This document shows positions 45,105 through 55,374 of a stretch of DNA of 64,000 nucleotides, one piece after another. The stretch comes from Mycoplasmopsis gallopavonis. GTDB lineage: Bacteria > Bacillota_I > Bacilli_A > Mycoplasmatales > Metamycoplasmataceae. The stretch covers positions 310,001-374,000 of the forward strand of contig NZ_LR215031.1 of the NCBI RefSeq assembly GCF_900660635.1, written 5' to 3'. How positions within the stretch are numbered: the stretch's first letter is position 1; the number at the start of each line of letters is the position of its first letter. Under the pieces are notes generated by a model. It was not told where the DNA came from and made no database searches. It saw only the letters and a list, made by a program, of their open reading frames with translations. A program made the position numbers and the translations under genes.

Positions 45105-46658
45105 TTAGAACTTATCCTCAGGAAGGTAAACATATCCGTCGATGCTAGAAACATCTGAAATAGACACAAAGGCGTTAGGATCGACAATATGAACAGTTTT
45201 AATAACTCTAACTACGTGTCTAAATAATGACACAGAAGTGATAACATTTATTTCTTTATCTCTATATCCACCACGAGCTTTAAAAATTGTCATTCCTGTA
45301 ACTATTTTTTCATCTTGATTAATGATATCTCTAATTTGTTCTCATTTATCAGAGAAAATTTCTAATCTAACTAATTTAAATTTTGGATAAAGTTTATTTA
45401 AAGTGATTATATAAACAACATTAGTTAAAATGGTTGCAACAAAGTTAGGTGAAAGATAAATTTCAAAGTTTCACGCTTTACTTGTTATAGCTGTTAGTTT
45501 TTGGAATTGATTAAGTACTGAGTTAAATTCTTGTGCAATTCCGATGTTTTCCATTTGACCTTGAATTTTTGTAATTGTTTCTGCGTTGTTTATAAGTTTT
45601 AGATCATTTAGTTTATAAATTAAAGCGTTAGCAAATGCGTTTGCAGCACTGTCGTTACTTGCTAAAAAGTTGTTAATTATTTCTTTTTTATCAGTTAAAA
45701 ACTGTGTCATTTGAGTTTTATCTTTAAGATTGAAGATACCTTGAATTACTTCTGAATCTTTAAATGAGCCCGCTTGTGCGATTTCTCTCATGTTTTCAAT
45801 TTTTAATGAATTAGCTTCACTTAATAAGAGTGAACCTGGTAATCATGAACCAATACCAACACAAATTAAAACAATAATAATATTCATATAACCAGAAATA
45901 GAACCAAATGATTTTTGTTTTTCATTAGCGTATCATTCACCAATTACACCTGTGACTCCGGCAGTTCCACCAATTAATTGAATAATTGCAAAAATTCATG
46001 CAAGAAGATATCCATATACCATTGCATAAATCATTAAAGCAATAATATTACCACCATCACTTCATAATAATGGAATTATTCCACTTAAAGGTTTTTTGAA
46101 TTCAGGAAGAACCTCTTTAATTTGACTATTTTGAAAATTTCCTATTAAATAAACTTGGTTAGCACCAGGGATTAAACCAATAGTGAATGACACAAGTGAC
46201 GAAACCACTAAAAATAAAACTGTTAAATTAGTAAAAAGTTTTCCAATTTTTTTATATCCAAAAATAAAAACAGGAATACTAAGAATAATATATAGAACCC
46301 AGAAAACAAATTGGTCAATTAAGTTTCTTGTAAATTCTGTAATATAAGCACTTTTGTTTAATGATGTAACTAAAATTCTTGCAGCAGCTTGACCAAAAGC
46401 TGCTAGCCCAAAATTATAAATACCAACATTTTTAACAAAGAATACGCTGATTATACCGAAGAAAATTGCAGTTGCCACAGTGATAACAATTATTTTATGC
46501 ATAGGCATATAACCGTATAGTGAGCTTAATTTTAAACCAAAATTGGACATTTTAGTTCTTCGATAGACGGTGTGTTTTTTTGTGATGTTGACTTTAACAT
46601 TGATTGCTTTTTTTGTTGAAGTTTCACCATCAATAGTTTGATTTTGATTATCAATCAT
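45105..46658 (-). CDS. YitT-family membrane protein with C-terminal DUF2179-like domain
   Basis: 517 residues. Soluble N-terminus, then YitT/DUF161 membrane segments: VGIYNFGLAAFGQAAARIL and IFAIIQLIGGTAGVTGVIGEWYANEKQKSFGSISGYMNIII (the GG..G.. block), split by a hydrophilic insert (about 285-390, rich in Lys/Asn) before the next span, then a DUF2179-like tail: LEIFSDKWEQIRDIINQDEKIVTGMTIFKARGGYRDKEINVITSVSLFRHVVRVIKTVHIVDPNAFVSISDV. Function unknown; perhaps a transporter sensing a ligand through DUF2179. Start 46658 chosen for AAAGG at 11 nt; an upstream GTG has none. Confidence 0.82.
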
Positions 46659-46800
46659 AATTTGAAGCACCTTTCTATTTATTAAATTAAAAAAAGAATA
46701 TTAAAAAATAATAAATTAGCCCTAAGACTAATTTTATTATTTTCTTATTATATAACTTTAAAGTGTATTAACTAGTCTAATACCAGAAAATGAATAAAAA

Positions 46801-46822
46801 AAATGGAAATATTCCATATTTT
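46801..46822 (-). terminator. Terminator of the amidohydrolase gene
   Basis: On the minus strand ATGGAATATTTCCAT is followed by TTTTTTTATTC. Confidence 0.6.
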
Positions 46823-48115
46823 TTAGTTTGATTCTTGAATTCTTTCGAGGGTTTGATTAATTTCTTCTTTGAGTTTTGGATAATTAAATGATTCAATTAA
46901 AATTTGTTTATTATCATAAACAATTTCTCCATTAATAATTGTTGTTATGACATCTTTTGAACTTGTTGAATAAACTAAAGAGTTTATTAAGTTATTTTGT
47001 GGAAAATGATTGAAGTTATTAATATCAACAATAATTAAATCAGCAAGATAATCCTTTTTAAGCTTTCCCAATTTATTTTCCATACCAACTGCTTTTGCTC
47101 CATTTGTTGTTGCCATTTGCAATACTTGAAAAGCTTTTAAATCTGTTGGTTTATAATTTTTAATTTTTGCTAACAGAGAAGCGAACTTCATACTTTCAAA
47201 CATATCTAAGATATTGTTAGATGCTGCACCATCAGTTCCAAGAGCAATGTTAATTCCTTGATTCAAAAGATTTTGAACATCCATAATGCCAGAAGACAAT
47301 TTTAAGTTAGATACAGGATTATGAACAAGAGATACCTTTGTATTTTTGATTATTTGAATGTCTTTTTCATTTAAATGTGTAGCATGAGCAACAATTGTGT
47401 TTTCATCAAGCAAGTTAGCTTCATGAGCTACTTCAAAAGGAGAAGCATTAAATTTTTCTTGAACAGATTTTAATTCGTTTTGTGATTCATTTAAATGGAT
47501 TGTTAAAAGAGTTTGAAACTTATTCTTTAATTCTTTCGTAGCTTTTAAAGATTCTTTTGTATTTGTATAAATAGCATGTGGTGCAACAATTGGTGTTATC
47601 AAATTATCATTTTTATCTTTAAATTCATTTAAAAGATCAAGACTTCTTTGATAACGACTTTCAAGCTTGTTAGAACCAATTCCGTGTCCGACAAAGCCAC
47701 GAATTTTCATTTCTAATGCTGCTCTTGCGGTTTGTTCTTCAAAAAAGTACATATCTACAAACGAAGTTGTTCCACTTGCGATCATTTCGGCAATTCCTAG
47801 TTTGGCCCCATTATAAATATCTTTTCGATCTAATTTATCTTCTAATGGAAAAATAACGTTAAATAATCAATCTTCTAAATTTAAATCATCAGCCATGTTA
47901 CGAAATAAGGTCATAGCAACATGTGTATGTGCGTTGATTAGTCCTGGCATAACAAGATTATTGTTAGCATCAATAATTTTGTTAGCATCAAAATCAGACA
48001 ATTTATCACCAACATGATAAATTGTGTTTCCTTGAATATATAAATTACTTTTATAAATTAATTCTTCATTTTCCATTGTTAAAATAGTTGCATTTTTAAT
48101 TCATATTTTTTTCAT
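46823..48115 (-). CDS. Amidohydrolase, MtaD/SsnA/Atz-like deaminase
   Basis: 430 residues. Metal-dependent hydrolase: [32 protein letters not shown] (HxH), ASGTTSFVDMYFFE, LLTIHLNESQNEL (His), TIVAHATHLNEKDI (His) and NIALGTDGAASNN (Asp), with the composite beta-domain formed by both ends. Best matches in memory are methylthioadenosine/S-adenosylhomocysteine deaminases, but guanine deaminase-like and triazine hydrolase-like members share all these motifs. The promoter lies against a T16 tract, see findings. RBS AAGGA. Confidence 0.85.
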
Positions 48116-48135
48116 GATTGTCCTTAATTGTTCTT

Positions 48136-48156
48136 ATTATAAAAAAAAAAAAAAAA
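48136..48156 (-). promoter_or_regulatory. Promoter with T16 tract before the -10 box (amidohydrolase)
   Basis: On the minus strand 16 T (48156 to 48141) run into TATAAT (48141 to 48136), about 20 nt before the ATG at 48115. The tract fills most of the -35/-10 spacer, with TTCTTGG just upstream as the possible -35. It also serves as the U-tract of the tRNA-Lys terminator. Confidence 0.6.
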
Positions 48157-48172
48157 CCAAGAAATTTGGTTG
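48141..48172 (-). terminator. Terminator of tRNA-Lys
   Basis: On the minus strand AACCAA-atttc-TTGGTT followed by the long T-run. Confidence 0.65.
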
Positions 48173-48188
48173 GCCATATTTAATGAAA

Positions 48189-48264
48189 TGGTACATCGTA
48201 CAGGGTTCGAACCTGCGACCCGCTGGTTAAGAGCCAGCTGCTCTGCCGACTGAGCTAACGATGC
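48189..48264 (-). tRNA. tRNA-Lys (anticodon CTT)
   Basis: 76 nt with encoded CCA. Acceptor GCATCGT/ACGATGT, D-arm GCTCAGTCGGCAGAGC, anticodon stem GCTGG/CCAGC with loop CTCTTAA (anticodon CTT, reads AAG), T-arm GCAGG-TTCGAAC-CCTGT. TATAAT on the complement of 48271-48276 is the -10. Confidence 0.95.
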
Positions 48265-48357
48265 ATAATAATTATAAAACTTTTTAATTTACTTGTACTA
48301 AAAAACAATATAATTTAAAAACAAACAATTATTATATTTTTAGGAGCAGAGTCATTT

Positions 48358-49768
<1,411 letters not shown>

Positions 49769-49776
<8 letters not shown>

Positions 49777-50173
49777 AACAATTAATTTTAAATCAACAAT
49801 TAAACAAAATGGTGAAGAACAAATTATTGAATTTTCTTCTCCTGTTACAATTGAAAAAGAAGGAAAATTTGAAGTTTTTTCTTTCACAGAACCTAATTCA
49901 GATGTTCATAATCGAATTGAATTATCAGAAGATGAAATTAATATTTTTGCATCTTCTACAACAGTTGTTCTTAAAAAAGGAAATCCAATCGAGTTTCCGC
50001 TTTCTATTTATTTAGAAGATGGAACAGAGCAAACTTTTGAACTTGTATCAGAATGAATTAGAGATGATTTTCTAAAAAGTAATTATTATCTTTTTGAATA
50101 CACACTTTCACGTGTTGTTGGTAGCGAGTCTGTTTTAATTGGTTCATACACAATTGAATTAACAATTGTTTAA
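49769..50173 (+). CDS. Small beta-rich protein, possibly DUF1934-like
   Basis: 134 residues, acidic, mostly predicted beta strands ([35 protein letters not shown].., [13 protein letters not shown]). Size, the N-terminal [14 protein letters not shown] and the strand pattern recall DUF1934/YwiB calycin-like proteins, but I would not assert it. Coupled to gltX (8-nt overlap). No catalytic motif visible. Confidence 0.45.
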
Positions 50174-50192
50174 TTGTTTAATTGTTTCATTT

Positions 50193-50220
50193 AAACACAT
50201 CAGTAATTTGATGTGTTTTT
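50193..50220 (+). terminator. Terminator of gltX operon
   Basis: AAACACATCA-gtaatt-TGATGTGTTTTT. Confidence 0.8.
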
Positions 50221-50240
50221 ACTATTCTTTTTGAAGATGA

Positions 50241-50274
50241 TAATCAGTCATATTATTAATAATATGACTGATTA
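50241..50274. repeat. 34-bp perfect palindrome
   Basis: TAATCAGTCATATTATT followed by its exact complement AATAATATGACTGATTA, with no loop and no T-run after it (AAGAGC). It lies in the gene-free 50221-50459 stretch, 25 bp past the gltX terminator and about 185 bp before the next ATG. More like a dimeric protein-binding site or cruciform than a terminator. Confidence 0.8.
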
Positions 50275-50459
50275 AGAGCTTATTAGGATTTTTTCTGAAT
50301 TTTAAAAAGAACATAAAAAGTCTTTTATTTTCCTCTTTTTTAAGCTTTTTCGCAAAAATAAGCGAAGTAATTTTTATGTGAAAAAATTTTCATATAGTCA
50401 AGATTATTTTGAAAATTCATTAATTTAGTTTTATGATTAAGGAGGAAAGGAGGTCCAAA

Positions 50460-50867
50460 ATGACAACGTTACATAACAATTCTCTTGATAAATTAGACAA
50501 AAAATTATACGAGCAACAATGCAAGGTTATCAAAGAAATTTTTGCAACTAATGAAGTTTATAGAGAAGTTATTAAATATAAATTGTTTCAATTGAAATTT
50601 AATAAAATGCATAACGTTGGTGAAAAAGTCGAACAAGAAATTAACGATTTGGAAAAAATGATGAAAGGAGAAGGAAGTTTAATTAGAATGGTTCTTGAAT
50701 TCATGACTCCATCTAATGCTTGGATTATTGAAAAATGTTTCTTAGATCAAACAACTAAATTTCAAAGTGAATGATATTTAGAGAGATTTTCTAAAACCAC
50801 TTTTTATAAGCGTAAGAAAGAAGCAATTCAAGAATTTTTAAAATTTTATTTCCATAATGTTTCCTAA
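50460..50867 (+). CDS. Uncharacterised small helical protein
   Basis: 135 residues, wholly helical and charged. The end, WYLERFSKTTFYKRKKEAIQEFLKFYF, looks like a helix-turn-helix of the ArpU/sigma-region-4 kind (aromatic at the start, S-T-x-Y-K-R-K-K-E-A). Perhaps a regulator; it might belong to the Mycoplasma MG284/MPN403-type family, which I cannot verify. Remarkably strong RBS: AAGGAGG and AAAGGAGG in tandem (50438-50454). Overlaps the next gene by 11 nt. Confidence 0.55.
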
Positions 50868-52011
50868 TCTTATTTATTCAGAACCAAATGAATACTACCG
50901 AGTTTACTTCGAAAATAAGTGATTTGCTAAAAACCAAAGTTTTGAGGGTCAAGTTGAAGTTAATGATGATCCTACACTTAGAAGTTATTTTCGGAGAAAC
51001 AACTTTAATATTACAATTGGAGTTACAAGAATTTTAGGTGGTCGTAAATTGGTTGATTTAGATATTTTTTTAAAAAGTAATTATCAAATTGAAAATAATA
51101 CTGTTTCACTTTTTATCAATGAAAAAGCATTAATTGAAAGACAAAAATTAAAAAAACATACAATAATTAATCATCATCAAGCAGACATTCCATTTGATAA
51201 AATTAAACGAATCGATCTTCATTATTATTACCCACTAAACCCGAAAAGAATTCTTGCAAAATACACTATTTTATTTAGTGAATTTAAAGTTCCAAAACTC
51301 AAAATTAACAATTACTATCGTTATAATTTAATCAGTTTTGATTCATGTCATTCTTTTGAATTTCAGGGAAATAATTTTTTAGTCCATAGTTATCCATCGT
51401 ATGTAAAAGTTATTTGGCCTGAATTTTCTAGTTCAAAATATACAAAAAAAGTTGCTCAATTGCAACTTTATAATTCACACCGTTATGAATTAGAAGATCC
51501 GAAAAAACCTGAAACTTTTATACAAATTAATCCTCTTTCATTTTCGATTAAACCATTTTTGAGTGACAAATTTAATCTTAACTCGGAATTAGATCATATT
51601 ACAAGTACTAAATTAACTCAAAAGTGGAATTTGGAAATTAGTGAAAATTTAAGTCCAACACCTGATTTAAATAATTTACAAATCGATAGTGATCGAACAA
51701 TTTCACGAGGAATTCTTCTTCCTTCAAAATTTAACAAAGAAATGACAGCAAATATGGTTTTAGAATCAAATTTTTTCATAGCAAATATTTCTTATAATTT
51801 TGAAAATGATCTAGCAAATAATATTGAGCCAACTCATAACATTGAAAAATACCGTGAAGTTGTTATTGAAGAGTTAAGTAATCCTGCTCTTGTTGACTAT
51901 TATAATTTTGTTATTAACCTTGAAAATTATAATAAGTATGCTGAATTTAATGAGTGAGAATTAGCTTGATTTATTAAAAAAGATCGAGCATATTTAGCAA
52001 AATGAGATTAA
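50857..52011 (+). CDS. Uncharacterised Mycoplasma protein (perhaps MHO_1580-like)
   Basis: 384 residues, no signal peptide, no membrane span, many Tyr/Asn/Lys and beta-prone segments. I see no known motif. It sits between a small helical protein and a membrane-anchored protein with overlapping ends (11 nt and 10 nt), so the three are likely produced together and may act together. A resemblance to M. hominis MHO_1580-type proteins is a recollection only. Confidence 0.55.
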
Positions 52012-52424
52012 AAAAATTTTTAATAATAAGTGTTGCGGGTCTTTTAATTTCATCTTCTTTAGGTTTTGGAATTTATTCTTTGCTAAGAAATTCTAATTTT
52101 CAACCTAAAAAAGACTTCCTTTTAAATAATAAACCTAAAAAGTCCAAAAATGTCGGTTCATATTTCCCGAGTTTACAAGGTCAAGATTTTAACTCTTATA
52201 TTAAAAAAGATGAAGCTGGCAATTATTATTTAGATCAACAAATTATTATGTCTATTATGAAGGATTTAACTTACCGCTTTGCAGTCTCGGATGGAAATTT
52301 GGAATTTGATTATAAAATAATTAAAGGTTTAAATCGTGAAGATGATTATTTAATTTTGAATGTCCGTTATATTTTTCAAAACCAAATTGAAACAAAATCT
52401 TATAAAATCTATATTCGTAGTTAA
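52002..52424 (+). CDS. Small membrane-anchored protein (perhaps MHO_1590-like)
   Basis: 140 residues. One N-terminal membrane segment (about 5-27, KFLIISVAGLLISSSLGFGIYSL), no lipobox Cys, then a Lys/Asn-rich soluble domain. Third gene of the overlapping trio; the stop abuts the acpP region (an ATG follows immediately at 52425). Function unknown. Confidence 0.55.
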   Translation: MRLKKFLIISVAGLLISSSLGFGIYSLLRNSNFQPKKDFLLNNKPKKSKNVGSYFPSLQGQDFNSYIKKDEAGNYYLDQQIIMSIMKDLTYRFAVSDGNLEFDYKIIKGLNREDDYLILNVRYIFQNQIETKSYKIYIRS

Positions 52425-52430
52425 ATGCTA

Positions 52431-52442
52431 TATAATATAGAT
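52431..52442 (+). promoter_or_regulatory. -10 box directly upstream of acpP (leaderless arrangement)
   Basis: TATAAT at 52431-52436 lies 6 bases before the ATG at 52443; no Shine-Dalgarno fits. Same layout as acpS. Confidence 0.55.
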
Positions 52443-52664
52443 ATGAACATTAAAGAAAAAATCTTAGAATCATTTTCGAAGCAAGCTAAACGCAAAGTCT
52501 TCGAAAATGATTTTATTAAAGACTTAGGAATTGATTCATTAGATTTAATGATGCTTGTTGTAGAAGCGGAAAATGAATTTGGAGTTCAAATTCCTGATGA
52601 AAAATTAACTAACATCACACAAGTGAAAGAAATTATTTTATTAATTGAAGATTTAAAAAAATAG
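52443..52664 (+). CDS. acpP: Acyl carrier protein
   Basis: 73 residues. Carries acyl chains on a phosphopantetheine added by AcpS. Modification site Ser in FIKDLGIDSLDLMMLVVEAENEFGVQIPDEKL. Start 52443 (MNIKEKILES..) gives the normal ACP length; an in-frame ATG at 52425 adds six residues (MLYNID) but would place the TATAAT inside the gene. Confidence 0.9.
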   Translation: MNIKEKILESFSKQAKRKVFENDFIKDLGIDSLDLMMLVVEAENEFGVQIPDEKLTNITQVKEIILLIEDLKK

Positions 52665-52672
52665 GTTATAAT
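52645..52672 (+). promoter_or_regulatory. Promoter of tRNA-Trp
   Basis: TTGAAG (52645-52650), 16-bp spacer, TATAAT (52667-52672), inside the end of acpP. Confidence 0.65.
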
Positions 52673-52689
52673 TATAAGGAAACCTATAT

Positions 52690-52764
52690 AGGAGTATAGT
52701 TCAACGGTAGAACAACGGGCTTCAACCCCGTGTGTTGTGGGTTCGAATCCTGCTACTCCTGCCA
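52690..52764 (+). tRNA. tRNA-Trp (anticodon TCA, reads UGA)
   Basis: 75 nt with encoded CCA. Acceptor AGGAGTA/TACTCCT, anticodon stem ACGGG/CCCGT with loop CTTCAAC, so the anticodon is TCA, decoding UGA (and UGG by wobble) as Trp. Discriminator G, T-arm GTGGG-TTCGAAT-CCTGC. Direct evidence for genetic code 4. Confidence 0.96.
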
Positions 52765-52790
52765 TTTTTTAAAGGTACGTAAGTCATTGC

Positions 52791-52826
52791 AGCTTCGAAA
52801 TTTTAAGTAATTTCGAAGCTTTTTTA
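52791..52826 (+). terminator. Terminator of tRNA-Trp
   Basis: AGCTTCGAAATT-ttaagt-AATTTCGAAGCTTTTTT. Confidence 0.85.
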
Positions 52827-52847
52827 TTTGTATACTCAAGTTAGTGA

Positions 52848-52895
52848 TATAATAAAATTACTTCATAAACTATTAAGGAGTTGCGAGAGCAACTC
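52848..52895 (+). promoter_or_regulatory. Promoter and 5' leader hairpin of the rimP-nusA-infB operon
   Basis: TATAAT at 52848-52853, then in the leader GAGTTGC-gaga-GCAACTC (52878-52895), a tight GNRA-like tetraloop stem followed by TTTACTATTT. The stem may stabilise the message or act as an attenuator responding to NusA; that is inference. Confidence 0.5.
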
Positions 52896-52929
52896 TTTAC
52901 TATTTAAATATAGAAAATTAGGAGTATTA

Positions 52930-53358
52930 ATGGATTATAAAAAGATCTTATCAGAGCAATTTCCGGATGCAATTTTAGATGCTAAATTAATTAATGGAGC
53001 ATCGCCAATTTTGGAAATTACTGTTGATACCAAAGACTTAAATGATGTTGAAAATTATTCAAGAAAAATTTATGCATTTTTAGAAACTCAATCTTGATTT
53101 AAAGATGATTATGCATTAGAAGTTTTATCAAAAGGAACTGATTTGGTTCTTGATAAAAATAATTTAACTCAATCACTGGGGCAGATGATTAAAATCAAAA
53201 CTTATAAAAGTTTTGAAGGTCTTAATTCTTTTGTTGCTGAATTACTTGAAGATAAAGCCGAAGAAATTGTTGTTAAATGAAACAAAAAAGGTCAATTTAG
53301 AAAAATTACTTTCAATAAAGAAAATATTGAAAGTATTGAAATTTACATTAAATTTTAG
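52930..53358 (+). CDS. rimP: Ribosome maturation factor RimP
   Basis: 142 residues. Needed for 30S maturation. Sequence is diverged: PILEITVDTKDLNDVENYSRKIYAFLE corresponds to the domain with L.V.ID...G.sldDC...s..., and YALEVLSKGTDLVL to the YxLEVSSPGLdRpL motif (here SKGTDLVL). Identification rests on this and on the fixed position before nusA. RBS TAGGAG. Confidence 0.85.
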
Positions 53359-53366
53359 GAGAAAAA

Positions 53367-55094
53367 ATGACAAAGATTATTTCAGAAAATCTTTTTGAAC
53401 AAGAAAGATCACTTTTTAAAATTGTTCAAGGATATGCAAAAACTTATAAATTATCTTTTGAAACAGTTTTAGAACTTTTTACAGAACAAACTCAAAAAGC
53501 AGTTAATCGTGATATTGACCCTGATGCAGAAATTGTATTTGTTCCAGATTTTGAAAATGAACGAATTGCGATGTTTAATAAAAATGCTCAAGTTGTTGAA
53601 AATGATTTTGAATTTGATGATTTAGATCAAGAGAAACACACAGATGTGCAAAGAATTATTTTTATCACAATTGATGATGCTAAAAAACAAACTGGTGAAG
53701 ATCATCAAGTCGATGATGTTGTTTATTCAAATCTTGATTTTGGTATTTTAGGAGAAAAAACCAGAGTTGCAATTCGGAGCGGATTTATTCAATCATTAAA
53801 ATTAGCTGAAAAACAAAGAGTTTTTGATTTATACTCACAAAAAGTTGGTGAAAAACTTAAAGCTCAAGTTCTTTCTAAAAATTCAAAAGGTTCTTATAAC
53901 TTAAAGTTTGAAGATGGTGTATCTGCTTTTTTACCAGCCAATAAAGTCAACGGAAGAGCAACTTTATCACCAGGAAGCTTTATTGATGTTTATTTAGATA
54001 ATGTTAATATTGAAAGTAAACTTAGCATTTGTGAGGTTCGCCTTGATTCACCAAAAGAAGTAGAAGATGCTGCAAAAAATGAAATTCCAGAAATTGCAAA
54101 TGGTGATGTTTTAATTGTTAAAATTCAAAGAATCCCAGGTGTTAAAAGTAAAATTGCAGTTCAAGCTAATCCAGAACGGGAAATTGATTATGACATAGTT
54201 AGTTCTTTATTTGGTGAAGGAGCAAAAAGAATTCTTGCAATTTCAGATAAGTTAAATGGTGAAAGAGTTGATATCATTCGTTATAGTGATGATGTTCGTG
54301 AATACATTAAAAACGCACTTAGCCCCGCTAAAATTATTGATGTAGTAGAATCTGGCCGTAAATATCTTGCAATTGCAAAAGAACAAGATTTAATGAGTGC
54401 AATTGGTAAACGTGGAATTAACATTGAACTTGCAGCGAAATTAACTGGTCACAAAATCGAAGTGATTTCAGCCGAAGAAGCCGCAAATCGAGGAATTGAA
54501 TTTAAAGACTTACCAAATTACGAAAAACCATTATTTAATACACATCGTACTAATAAAGATTCAAAATCAAGAGCAAATAAATTCTTTAAAGGAATTAATA
54601 TTGATTTAACTGATTTTAAAGAAGATATTGAAAAGATTATGTTGCAAGAAGCCGAACTTGCTCAAGAACAAAAACAAGCTCAAGAACAAAAACAAGCTCA
54701 AGAACAAAAACAAGCTCAAGAACAAAAACAAGCTCAAGCAAACAAAAATGCACAAAAAAATAATTCTAAAAAACGTCAGGAAAAAATCGAACTTGCTGAT
54801 ATTGATAATTTATTTAGTGAAGAGAATTTACACATCGAACTTGAAAATGATGAACCAGACTATGATTTTGTTGAAGATTTAAATGATATCTTTGATGAAG
54901 AATTTATTCCTGAAGAAGAAAAAGAAATCCAAGAAGTAGTTGAATCAGAACAACCAAAAGCTAAAAAAGCAGTGAAAGCTTATCAAAAATTAAAAATTGA
55001 ATTATCTGATTTTAAAGTTGATAATGATTTAGCAAATTATGGTTTAGATACAAATATTGATTTAGATGAATTTGAAGATGAATGAGAAGATTAA
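53367..55094 (+). CDS. nusA: Transcription factor NusA with long acidic tail
   Basis: 575 residues. N-terminal RNAP-binding domain, S1 domain (VGEKLKAQVLSKNSKGSYNLKFEDGVSAFLPANKV, about 163-198) and two KH domains (VKIQRIPGVKSKIAVQAN.., LSPAKIIDVVESGRKYLAIAKEQDLMSAIGKRGINIELAAKLTGHKIEVIS). After about residue 375 a low-complexity tail follows, including four QEQKQA repeats (433-456) and an Asp/Glu-rich end (..FEDEWED). The last Trp is TGA. Family without tail is about 370-400 residues. Overlaps rnpM by 17 nt. Confidence 0.95.
54663..54734 (+). repeat. 18-bp tandem repeat in nusA (four copies)
   Basis: CAAGAACAAAAACAAGCT repeated four times without a change, coding QEQKQA. Identical copies suggest recent expansion by slippage; copy changes keep the frame. 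Confidence 0.95.
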
Positions 55095-55374
55095 TACAAA
55101 TTTCACACGTAAATGTATTGTAACTAATGAAATTGTTAATGTAAATCAGCTTATTCGTTTTAATTTTGATAAACAAAATTTAACTGTTTCGCTTGATTTA
55201 AAGCGAAACAAAAAAGGTCGAGGAGCATACATGCTTCCAACTTGAGAAAACTGAGAAAAAGCAAAAAAAAATAAAGCTTTAAATCGTAGTTTTCGTACAA
55301 ATATTCCTAAGGTAGTTTATGAGAATATTGAAGAACAATTAAGGGAGGTTCTATATGAGCAAAAAACTAAATAG
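55078..55374 (+). CDS. rnpM: RNase P modulator RnpM (YlxR family)
   Basis: 98 residues. FTRKCIVTNEIVNVNQLIRFNFDKQNLTVSLDLKRNKKGRGAYMLPTWENWEKAKKNKALNRSFRTNI matches the YlxR layout (R-K-C at the start, GRGAY in the middle, and C/A..K.L.R.F). Lies between nusA and infB as in Firmicutes and overlaps both (17 and 20 nt). ATG at 55078 within nusA. Confidence 0.88.

Larger units (their letters stand above)
43757..45106. repeat. Bidirectional terminator split by the second IS3-family element
   Basis: AAAATCGGT (43757-43765) and ACCGATTTT (45098-45106) are perfect complements. Removing the IS and one copy of the AAAT duplication rebuilds AAAATCGGT-AAAT-ACCGATTTT, a terminator between the converging nuclease (ends 43756) and YitT (ends 45105) genes. 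The insertion is exactly in the 4-nt loop. Confidence 0.85.

Noticed and set aside
52425-52442. Alternative upstream start of acpP (MLYNID..)
   Set aside because: It would put the TATAAT box inside the gene and make the protein longer than usual without an RBS; the ATG at 52443 fits the family.
54628-54882. An 84-codon Lys/Asn-rich frame inside nusA
   Set aside because: It is the +1 reading of the CAAGAACAAAAACAAGCT repeat and has no start signal.
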